From JBJXGC01 sp046154545 (GTDB lineage: Bacteria > Chloroflexota > Dehalococcoidia > Tepidiformales > Tepidiformaceae), in the NCBI GenBank assembly GCA_046154545.1, contig JBJXGC010000085.1, positions 1 to 5,628 of the forward strand: a DNA stretch of 5,628 bases, in the 5' to 3' direction. The position numbers and the translations under genes are program-made. Below the pieces are notes generated by a model. It did not search any database and was not told where the DNA came from. It was given only the letters and a program-made list of their open reading frames with translations. Each line of letters begins with the position of its first letter. Position 1 is the stretch's first letter. Below are positions 1-4,527 of the stretch, one piece after another.

Positions 1-635
1 GCGTCGCCGATCGCCCTTTCGGCCCAAATGGCCATGAACGGCTTGTGGTCGGCGAGCTTCACGAGCTCGGGCATGTTCGAGGGGACGCCTTCGATCATCC
101 CGGCGGCGACCTCAGCCGGACACGAGAGCATCATCTCGATGACGTATCGCTTGAGTTCGTCAGGCGTGTCCGCGTGCCAGAAGCGTTCGAGCAGCGGCCG
201 CATCGGTTCTGTCGAGTTCGCCTCTCGCAGGCCGGCCGCCATCGGCGCGAGGCCGGCCATCGAGGCACGGACGGGCGAATCGCCGAGAACGATACCGAGT
301 ACGAGGTCCGGATGACGTTCATTAACGAGGAGGGCGGTGATGCCTCCAAGGCTATGCCCAACGAGGATCGCCGGCCCCACGCCCAATTCCGTCAACACTG
401 CGGCGACATCGTCTGCCTGCCGGGTCGTGTCGTAGGGCGGGGTGAGTGACGAGCCGCCACGGCCGCGCAGGTCGACGTTGAGGCAGCGGTGGTCGCGGGA
501 GAGGTCAGCGACCTGTGGCTCCCAGGCCGTGTGGTCACAGGCGAGCCCGTGGATGAAGACGAAACAGGGTTCGCCCGAGCCGGTATCACTGACAGCCAGG
601 CTGGCGGGCCCAATGGCCACGGTCCGATCCGTCAT
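1..635 (-). CDS. alpha/beta hydrolase, C-terminus cut by window edge
   Basis: Translating the minus strand from ATG at 635 gives 211 residues and runs off the left edge without a stop. It has the hallmarks of an alpha/beta hydrolase fold enzyme. The oxyanion-hole strand is FVFIHGLA (H29-G30). The strand after it carries the motif DLRGRGGS (D55-S62), and the nucleophile elbow is VGHSLGG with Ser95. Residues about 120-200 form the cap region, rich in helix-forming sequence. The catalytic acid and histidine expected near residues 215-260 lie beyond the window. The family includes esterases, lactonases, haloperoxidase-like proteins and C-C hydrolases, so the substrate cannot be named. There is no signal peptide, so it is probably cytoplasmic. 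The start lies 4 bases after the TGA of the upstream hydrolase gene (TGAGCCAATG), which implies translation coupled to that gene from one transcript. No strong Shine-Dalgarno precedes this ATG, which fits coupling. Fold assignment is secure; specific function is unknown. Confidence 0.9.
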   Translation of the reverse strand, partial: MTDRTVAIGPASLAVSDTGSGEPCFVFIHGLACDHTAWEPQVADLSRDHRCLNVDLRGRGGSSLTPPYDTTRQADDVAAVLTELGVGPAILVGHSLGGITALLVNERHPDLVLGIVLGDSPVRASMAGLAPMAAGLREANSTEPMRPLLERFWHADTPDELKRYVIEMMLSCPAEVAAGMIEGVPSNMPELVKLADHKPFMAIWAERAIGD

Positions 636-639
636 TGGC

Positions 640-1998
640 TCAGCCCCGGCCCAGGAGCCGCTGCATGCGCGACTTCGGGGGCTTGGGCTGGCGCCGGGCG
701 AGGGCGAGCCGCGGGAGGAGAAACATCGCCTTGAACGCGAACCGGGTGGCAGTCCGGACGGGACGGCGGCGCCGCGGAGCGGGCGCCTGAGCCGGTCTGG
801 GCGTTGCAGCTCGCGGGGCCACGGCCGACTGTTCGACGAGCGTCCGGGCGCGGGCGGTGTTTCGTTCAGCCGCGGCGCTGAGGCTTTCGATGAGGGCGCC
901 TGCCGACGCTGCATCGAACGACCCGGCAAGCGGGCCTGGCGAATCCGACGTTCTTGCCTTCGCGGCGGCTTTGGGCTGGGCCGGGCGGCGGGAGACGAGG
1001 AGGATGCCGCCGAGAGCGACGGCGGCCCCGGCACCGATGAGGACCATCGTCGTGACACTCGGCCCGCGTTGGGCGGCGCGCCGGCTCTCAGCCGTTACGA
1101 GTTCCGCGAGGGGGGGCAGGTCGGCGACCACGACCGGCTCAAACTTGCCGCGGCCCACGTCATCGAGGAAGGCGCGCACGACCTCGGTGAAGGCGTCGGG
1201 GCTATCGCCCGGGACGCTGTGACCGGCCCCGGGGACGACGGCGAGGCGGGCGCGCTGCATCTCGCGCACACAGCGGTCCGCGACTTCGGGGGTGAGGACA
1301 TCGCTTTCTCCGCCGCGGATGAGGAGCGTTGGCGCGCCGATCGCCCGGTAAAGGGCCCAGGTCTGGTCGTTCGTCAGCTCACTGCCGACGCGCAGGCCGC
1401 TGTCGGGGGCGCGGAAGCGTTTGTCGAACTTCCAGGTCCACTTGCCGCTCTGCAGTGGCTTGAGGCGGTGGCGCATGCGCTCGCGGATATTCTCGAGGGT
1501 GCGGCGCTGGTTGAAGCGGTGGGCCATCTCAACGAATTCGTCGAAATCGAGTTCGTCCGGCCCGCGGGTGAAGCGGACGATGTTATCGACGCCCTCCTTC
1601 GCCGCCTCGGGGCCGACATCGACGAGGACGAGGCTCTCGACACACTGCGGGTGTTCGACGGCGTAGGAGACTGCGTTCAAACCGCCCATGCTGTGGCCGA
1701 GCAGGACGAACCGCTCGAGCCCAAGGGCCTTCCGGAACAGCTCGACGTCTTCGACGAAGGTCTGGCGGGTGTAGTCGCCGTCGGGCGCCCAGCCGCTATC
1801 GCCATGCCCGCGCTGATCGAGGGCGATCAGGCGGTAGCGGTCCTGCATGCGCTCGGCGAACTCGTCGAACATGTGGCCGGAGACACCGAAGCCGTGGAGC
1901 ATGAGGATCGGCGGCGCCTCGGGAGCGCCCCACTCCTGGTAATGGAGTGAGAGCCCACCCACGGTTACCTCTTTGTCGGCGTATGCCATCGTGACCAT
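640..1998 (-). CDS. alpha/beta hydrolase with C-terminal membrane anchor and basic tail
   Basis: This 452-residue protein starts with a complete alpha/beta hydrolase domain (about residues 8-283). It shows LHGFG (H35-G36), DQRGHGDS (D61-S68) and the nucleophile elbow LGHSMGG with Ser103. The acid is probably Asp233 in GGESDVL, and the base is His260 in GAGHS. Length and motif spacing match ordinary epoxide-hydrolase/esterase-like enzymes of about 280 residues. What follows is unusual: a linker, one hydrophobic segment at about 316-336 (VLIGAGAAVALGGILLV) ending in SRR, then about 115 residues rich in Ala, Pro and Arg. The tail includes PRRRRPVR and a hydrophobic-basic stretch near 419-436. 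There is no N-terminal signal, so the enzyme is probably held to the inner face of the membrane, though topology is not proven. The ATG at 1998 has a G-rich, imperfect ribosome site just upstream; ATG at codon 4 is an alternative. It is the first gene of a pair with the downstream hydrolase (4-base gap). Substrate unknown. Confidence 0.9.
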   Translation of the reverse strand: MVTMAYADKEVTVGGLSLHYQEWGAPEAPPILMLHGFGVSGHMFDEFAERMQDRYRLIALDQRGHGDSGWAPDGDYTRQTFVEDVELFRKALGLERFVLLGHSMGGLNAVSYAVEHPQCVESLVLVDVGPEAAKEGVDNIVRFTRGPDELDFDEFVEMAHRFNQRRTLENIRERMRHRLKPLQSGKWTWKFDKRFRAPDSGLRVGSELTNDQTWALYRAIGAPTLLIRGGESDVLTPEVADRCVREMQRARLAVVPGAGHSVPGDSPDAFTEVVRAFLDDVGRGKFEPVVVADLPPLAELVTAESRRAAQRGPSVTTMVLIGAGAAVALGGILLVSRRPAQPKAAAKARTSDSPGPLAGSFDAASAGALIESLSAAAERNTARARTLVEQSAVAPRAATPRPAQAPAPRRRRPVRTATRFAFKAMFLLPRLALARRQPKPPKSRMQRLLGRG

Positions 1999-2052
1999 CG
2001 AGACCCCCCGGCCGATTGCTACGCCCGCGCAGGGCGCGCCACTGGGTCAACG

Positions 2053-2061
2053 ATGATACCA
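2053..2061 (-). promoter_or_regulatory. candidate extended -10 promoter for the hydrolase pair
   Basis: On the minus strand this reads TGGTATCAT: a TATCAT hexamer differing by one base from TATAAT, with the TGn extension. It stands out in a G+C-rich gap between the transglycosylase stop (2088) and the hydrolase start (1998). Transcription would begin near 2046, giving a leader of about 48 bases. No recognisable -35 box lies 17 bases upstream, which an extended -10 can tolerate. A small 5-bp hairpin (CGCCC/GGGCG, 2022-2036) would fall in the leader. Promoter calls from one hexamer are weak. Confidence 0.4.
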
Positions 2062-2087
2062 GAGCGGGGCCGGGGCGCCGCGATCGT

Positions 2088-2738
2088 TCAGGCGAGGGGC
2101 GGCTGACCCTGTTCGGCGAGGAGTTCGTTGTAGTACTTCACGACGGCGTCGCCCTGGTAGGCGAAACCGCCGCCGGGGTTGAAGGAGTAGTCATAGGCCT
2201 TGCGCACCGCGTATTCGCCGCTATAGCCCTTGTCCTGGCCGATGTGCCAGGCCTCAGCCAGGCCTTTCGCGCCGCGATCGGCGTTCGTTTCGGGGTCATA
2301 CCGGGCATCGCCCATACCGGCGCCGTAGCCGGCATCATGCAACTGAAAGAGCCCGACGGAGTGCCCGCTATCGCCCACGGCGTCGGGCCGCCCGCCGCTC
2401 TCAGCGAGCATGACGGCCTTGAGAAAGAGCGGGGGGACGTTGAATTTGCGGCCGGTGCGGTTGAGGAGGTCATCCCAGCGGTCGGGGTCCGACGGCGTAC
2501 TGGAGGAGATGGGTGTGTGCGCTTCGAACTGGCGCCCGGGCCTGGCTGCGGACTGGCCCGCTACCGGCCGGGCTGCCGCCGACGCCGGCCGGGACGTGCG
2601 GACGGGCGATGGGAGGCTATCGGGGAGGCGGAAGGACGATGGGCCGGCGGCGCTCAAGCCGTAGCGCGCCGCCCGGGCATCGTGGAGGGACACGTGTGCC
2701 GCTGAGGGGACTCCCGCCGCCGAAGGGTCGATCGCCAT
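2088..2738 (-). CDS. lytic transglycosylase-like (SLT domain) protein without signal peptide
   Basis: From ATG at 2738 the protein is 216 residues long. Residues about 85-210 resemble the SLT/goose-lysozyme-like fold that cleaves the glycan strands of peptidoglycan. The segment FLKAVMLAESGG gives the likely catalytic Glu113. It is followed by SGHSVGLFQLH, the family's G-L-(M/F)-Q element, then YDPETNADRGAKGLAEAW, equivalent to the usual DP..N...G..YL block. The common AYNAG motif is replaced by AYDYSFNPGGG, which is divergent. Residues 1-85 are rich in Ala, Pro, Ser and Arg and look disordered. No signal peptide, lipobox or membrane helix is visible, so how it would reach the cell wall is unclear. 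The frame stays open upstream to 3080, but that part overlaps the DinB gene antisense and has no domain. Met at 2777 is a second possible start. No Shine-Dalgarno precedes 2738; TACCCT at 2750-2755 could act as a -10 for a leaderless mRNA. Domain call good, start uncertain. Confidence 0.8.
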   Translation of the reverse strand: MAIDPSAAGVPSAAHVSLHDARAARYGLSAAGPSSFRLPDSLPSPVRTSRPASAAARPVAGQSAARPGRQFEAHTPISSSTPSDPDRWDDLLNRTGRKFNVPPLFLKAVMLAESGGRPDAVGDSGHSVGLFQLHDAGYGAGMGDARYDPETNADRGAKGLAEAWHIGQDKGYSGEYAVRKAYDYSFNPGGGFAYQGDAVVKYYNELLAEQGQPPLA

Positions 2739-2825
2739 AGACTGCAAGGGTACGGCAGCCGGAGCCACGCCCCACATCGGGGAGACGCCGCATGGCGACC
2801 GGAATCCGCCCGAGAGGGGAAACCC

Positions 2826-3332
2826 ATGGCAGAGCAGCGCGCTCCCGACCCTACCTTGATGGCCCGCCTCCAGCTCAGCGTCAAAGGAGTGGACTGGGCG
2901 GCGTCGTTGCTGCGGCCCTCGCAGCACCAATCGCTCGAAGGTGAGTGGACCGCTCACCAGGTCGTCTTCCACCTGATTGCGAACGAGCGGATCTTCCAGG
3001 GACGGGTGGCGCAGGCGCTTGCCGAAGAGGGCCCGGCCTTCGTCCGCTGGGACTCCCTCGCCGACATGCAGGCGGGCCACCGGCCGGAGCCGGACATCGA
3101 CGTGCTGGCCGCCGAGTTCATGGCGCTCCGGACGGCTACCTACGAGACATTCAAGTCGCTCTCATCGGAGCAGTGGGCGCGGACGGCCACCTGGCCGGAC
3201 GGCCGCGTGATCGACCTGGCCTGGATCGCGGAGAAGGTGCTGTGGCATGCGCTCGATCATTTCGCGGGGCTTCTCGACCTCCACGGCGAGTTCGCACCGC
3301 GCCAGGCGATGCCCGCTGAACATGGCCGCTGA
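2826..3332 (+). CDS. DinB-family (DinB/YfiT-like) putative metal-dependent protein
   Basis: The 168-residue product looks like a DinB-superfamily four-helix bundle, and its length is normal for the family. The expected metal-binding histidines are present. One is in the second helix (WTAHQVVFHLIANE: His49, followed by Glu54 five residues on). A pair sits four residues apart in the last helix (LWHALDHFAGLL: His141 and His145). Families with this triad include thiol-dependent S-transferases (bacillithiol, mycothiol or similar) and many uncharacterised stress-related proteins, so the reaction cannot be stated. There is no signal peptide, so it is probably cytoplasmic. The start is supported by AGGGGA at 2815-2820, five bases before ATG. 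It is divergent from the transglycosylase gene across an 87-base gap that must hold its promoter, but I see no good sigma-70 boxes there. The next gene begins 46 bases after the stop, so the two are probably co-transcribed. Confidence 0.85.
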   Translation: MAEQRAPDPTLMARLQLSVKGVDWAASLLRPSQHQSLEGEWTAHQVVFHLIANERIFQGRVAQALAEEGPAFVRWDSLADMQAGHRPEPDIDVLAAEFMALRTATYETFKSLSSEQWARTATWPDGRVIDLAWIAEKVLWHALDHFAGLLDLHGEFAPRQAMPAEHGR

Positions 3333-3348
3333 CCGCCGGGGCGCGTAT

Positions 3349-3371
3349 CCTCTGGGCATCTCACCCAGGGG
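3349..3371 (+). promoter_or_regulatory. hairpin masking the ribosome binding site of the NTF2-like gene
   Basis: CCTCTGGG (3349-3356), a 7-base loop CATCTCA, and CCCAGGGG (3364-3371) form an 8-bp stem with one T-G wobble. The right arm contains AGGGG (3367-3371), which is the apparent Shine-Dalgarno of the gene starting at 3379, seven bases away. In RNA the stem would hide the ribosome site. Ribosomes finishing the DinB gene stop at 3332, just upstream, and would not open it by themselves. The structure is read directly from the sequence; any regulatory role is inferred. Confidence 0.5.
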
Positions 3372-3378
3372 TATCCAG

Positions 3379-3774
3379 ATGCCGCTCAGCGTCGAAGACC
3401 AACTCTCCATCCAGCAGCTTTACGCGCGTTACAACCACGCCATCGACAGCGGCCAGGCCGAATCATGGGCCGCCTGCTTCACGGCGGACGGCGTCTTCGA
3501 ATCGCCCCAGGGCTCGTTCACGGGCACGGAAGGCCTGATCGGGTTCGCGAAGGGGTTCCATGCCCAGATGAAGGGCAAGGCGCGGCACTGGAACACGAAC
3601 CTCGTCCTCGACGGCCAGGGCGGCAGCGCCACCGGCAGCTGCTACCTCGTCCTCAACATGGGGAGCGACCCGGGCAAGCCACCGGCGGCCGCCGCGTCTG
3701 GCATCTATCGCGACCAGCTCGCGAAGCAGGGCGGGGACTGGAAGTTCACGCGGCGCGCCGTCGCGATCGACTAG
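3379..3774 (+). CDS. SnoaL/NTF2-like fold protein
   Basis: The product is 131 residues, typical of one cone-shaped NTF2-like (SnoaL-type) domain. The family pattern is recognisable. An N-terminal helix pair (residues about 5-24, LYARYNHAIDSG) leads to WAACFTADGVFESPQGSFTG, where the pocket usually has an acidic residue (Asp37). RHWNTNLVLDG (His70) then starts the central sheet, and DWKFTRRAVAID is the last strand. Relatives are polyketide cyclases, dehydratases, dioxygenase beta-type subunits and many small-ligand-binding proteins of unknown role, so no reaction is assigned. There is no secretion signal. I chose ATG at 3379 because AGGGG lies seven bases upstream and the domain begins here. 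An in-frame ATG at 3322, overlapping the end of the DinB gene, would add 19 residues of non-family sequence and has no ribosome site. It follows the DinB gene by 46 bases and is probably in its operon. Its ribosome site lies in a hairpin. Confidence 0.85.
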   Translation: MPLSVEDQLSIQQLYARYNHAIDSGQAESWAACFTADGVFESPQGSFTGTEGLIGFAKGFHAQMKGKARHWNTNLVLDGQGGSATGSCYLVLNMGSDPGKPPAAAASGIYRDQLAKQGGDWKFTRRAVAID

Positions 3775-3807
3775 TGCCGCTCCTGGTACAGAGGAGGGGA
3801 CCGGCCG

Positions 3808-3834
3808 GGCGGCCCAGGGTTCGCCCTGACCGCC
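3808..3834 (+). terminator. possible terminator hairpin after the NTF2-like gene
   Basis: An inner stem CAGGG-TTCG-CCCTG (3815-3828) is extended by GGCGG (3808-3812) and CCGCC (3830-3834) across a small internal loop (CC opposite A). It begins 33 bases after the stop at 3774 and has a stable TTCG tetraloop. There is no T-run after it, so it may be a weak intrinsic terminator, an mRNA 3' end stabiliser, or simply part of the adjoining repeats. Confidence 0.35.
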
Positions 3835-3837
3835 AGC

Positions 3838-3919
3838 CCCCTCTGCTCTGGAAGACCCGTCCTCAGGGGACCTACTCGGGGCTCCGTTGGGCTCCGCGTT
3901 GCCGCCGCAGCCCTCACCC
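3838..3919 (+). repeat. direct repeat, copy A
   Basis: This is the first of two tandem copies. It begins CCCCTCTGCTCTGGAA, runs through CTCGGGGCTCCGTTGG and ends GCAGCCCTCACCC. Aligned with copy B from TCTGGAA onward, I count eight mismatches and one single-base gap over about 72 bases. The repeat period is 83-84 bases. No reading frame is conserved between the copies, because the gap breaks it. Confidence 0.8.
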
Positions 3920-3921
3920 GA

Positions 3922-4002
3922 GCCCTCTGGTCTGGAAACTCGTCCTTAGGGGGCATGCTCGGGGCTCCGTTGGACTCCGCGTGGCCGGCGCAGCCCTCAC
4001 CC
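3922..4002 (+). repeat. direct repeat, copy B
   Basis: This second copy shares with copy A an exact core CTCGGGGCTCCGTTGG and an exact end GCAGCCCTCACCC. Its left end CCCTCTGGTCTGGAA (3923-3937) recurs exactly, in inverted orientation, at 4195-4209. Its CCCTCACCC end runs straight into the first C-rich hairpin module. Spread of substitutions suggests an old duplication rather than a recent one. Confidence 0.8.
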
Positions 4003-4038
4003 CCTGCCCCCTCTCCCCGTGCGCGGGGCGAGGGGGAG
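3994..4038 (+). repeat. REP-like hairpin module 1
   Basis: After CCCTCACCCC there is a strong hairpin. The left arm CCCCCTCTCCCCG (4007-4019), loop TGCG, and right arm CGGGGCGAGGGGG (4024-4036) pair over 13 positions with one mismatch. The pattern CCCTCACCCC followed by a C-rich/G-rich hairpin resembles intergenic repeats common in several G+C-rich bacterial genomes; that comparison is from memory, not a search. It could act as a bidirectional stem but lacks a T-run. Confidence 0.7.
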
Positions 4039-4059
4039 CCGAAGACGCAGCACTTTCAT

Positions 4060-4113
4060 CCCTCACTCCGGCCGGTGGCCATACTTGCCTCCCGCTGCGG
4101 CGGGCGAGGGAGT
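4060..4113 (+). repeat. REP-like hairpin module 2, related to module 1
   Basis: This module repeats the same plan: CCCTCACTCC, a spacer, CCTCCCGC, loop TGCG, and GCGGGCGAGGGAG. The inner stem CCCGC/GCGGG (4091-4095 with 4100-4104) has the same TGCG loop and the same GGGCGAGGG right side as module 1. It is nested in wider pairings: TCCCTC (4059-4064) with GAGGGA (4106-4111), and GACGCAG (4044-4050) with CTGCGTC (4115-4121). Alternative folds are therefore possible. Confidence 0.6.
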
Positions 4114-4297
4114 TCTGCGTCCGGAACTCAACCTTTTCCTCCGAGGGATGCAAGTGGCCCGGATCTGAGCGATTTGGGACGTTTCACGAGGTTCTTCCAG
4201 ACCAGAGGGGAAGCGAGGAAGCAGCCCTACGACCCCTCCGGCTGAAGCACGAAGCTTGCCCCCCGGTGGCAACCGGCGCGGCGCCCGAAGTGCCGCG

Positions 4298-4477
4298 ATG
4301 AAAGTGCTGCTCGTCCAGGCTGTGGTCGCGGCGTTTGTCGTGCTCATCGTGGCGGCGGTCGTGTTCCGCTCGACGGGGGCCCGGGGCATGCTGGGGAAGC
4401 TGCGCGATGGGATCGTGCTTTACGTGATCCTCATCTTCCTGCTCGGAATGTTCACCTACTTCCGGGGGGCGTTTTGA
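4298..4477 (+). CDS. small two-helix membrane protein, unknown function
   Basis: The 59-residue protein is nearly all membrane. Helix 1 spans about residues 3-23 (VLLVQAVVAAFVVLIVAAVVF). A short basic loop follows (RSTGARGMLGKLRDG). Helix 2 spans about residues 39-55 (GIVLYVILIFLLGMFTYF). The Arg/Lys-rich loop should sit in the cytoplasm, putting both ends outside. I do not recognise the family. The ATG at 4298 is preferred over an in-frame TTG at 4256, because the extra residues are Pro/Arg/Gly-rich and not membrane-like; the ribosome site is weak (GAAG seven bases before the ATG). It lies just after the repeat cluster and 46 bases before the glycerate kinase gene, on the same strand, so they may share a transcript. 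The clear two-helix hydropathy pattern supports a real gene; its size and lack of a family limit certainty. Confidence 0.65.
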   Translation: MKVLLVQAVVAAFVVLIVAAVVFRSTGARGMLGKLRDGIVLYVILIFLLGMFTYFRGAF

Positions 4478-4491
4478 GAACCGCGAGAGCC

Positions 4492-4527
4492 ATGGCTGGG
4501 AAGCGGCATGCGCAGGATTGGCCGTGA
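4492..4527 (+). CDS. possible 11-codon leader peptide before glycerate kinase
   Basis: ATG at 4492 opens a short frame (MAGKRHAQDWP) whose TGA overlaps the kinase GTG start as GTGA. Such four-base overlaps often mark translational coupling. The kinase's own AGGA ribosome site (4514-4517) lies inside this frame. The frame's own ribosome site is poor, and its ATG sits within the perfect palindrome AGCCATGGCT (4488-4497). It could be chance. Confidence 0.2.
   Translation: MAGKRHAQDWP

Larger units (their letters stand above)
3838..4210. mobile_element. possible non-autonomous (MITE-like) element bounded by inverted ends
   Basis: The right end, 4195-4210, reads CCCCTCTGGTCTGGAA on the minus strand. 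It matches the left end of copy A (3838-3853) at 15 of 16 positions and that of copy B (3922-3937) also at 15 of 16. A short, gene-free, structured segment with inverted ends looks like a MITE, of either about 373 bases (from copy A) or about 289 bases (from copy B). I found no clear target-site duplication beside either end, and no transposase is present, so this is tentative. Confidence 0.3.
3775..4297 (+). other. 523-base non-coding stretch filled with repeats and hairpins
   Basis: No reading frame here has family-like sequence or a credible ribosome site. The frames that cross it are low-complexity Arg/Pro/Ala translations that change character at gene boundaries. It contains, in order: a TTCG-loop hairpin (3808-3834), two diverged direct repeats with an 83-84-base period, two related hairpin modules with TGCG loops, an inverted copy of the repeat end at 4195-4210, and a small CCGGT-GGCA-ACCGG hairpin (4263-4276) 21 bases before the next gene. 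Between 4121 and 4194 I see no structure, only a less G+C-rich segment. Confidence 0.75.

Noticed and set aside
442..1950. A 502-codon open frame on the plus strand.
   Set aside because: It lies antisense to the two hydrolase genes, whose motifs are unmistakable. Its translation has no recognisable domain, and it crosses the junction between both genes, as expected from G+C-rich codon bias.
2016..2705. A 229-codon plus-strand frame.
   Set aside because: It mirrors the transglycosylase gene, and its protein has no recognisable domain.
2771..2783. Small CCCC-ACATC-GGGG hairpin in the divergent gap, considered as an operator.
   Set aside because: A 4-bp stem is common by chance in DNA this G+C-rich, and no second copy of it is visible.
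2739..3080. N-terminal extension of the transglycosylase frame up to 3080.
   Set aside because: The extra 114 residues overlap the DinB gene on the other strand, show no signal peptide or domain, and have no ribosome site at their start.
3838..4113. Direct repeats considered as a CRISPR array.
   Set aside because: There are only two diverged copies of about 80 bases, with no short identical repeats and no unique spacers of regular length.
3465..4301. A 278-codon plus-strand frame through the NTF2-like gene and the repeat region.
   Set aside because: It is out of frame with the NTF2-like domain and then reads through direct repeats and hairpins; the translation is low-complexity.
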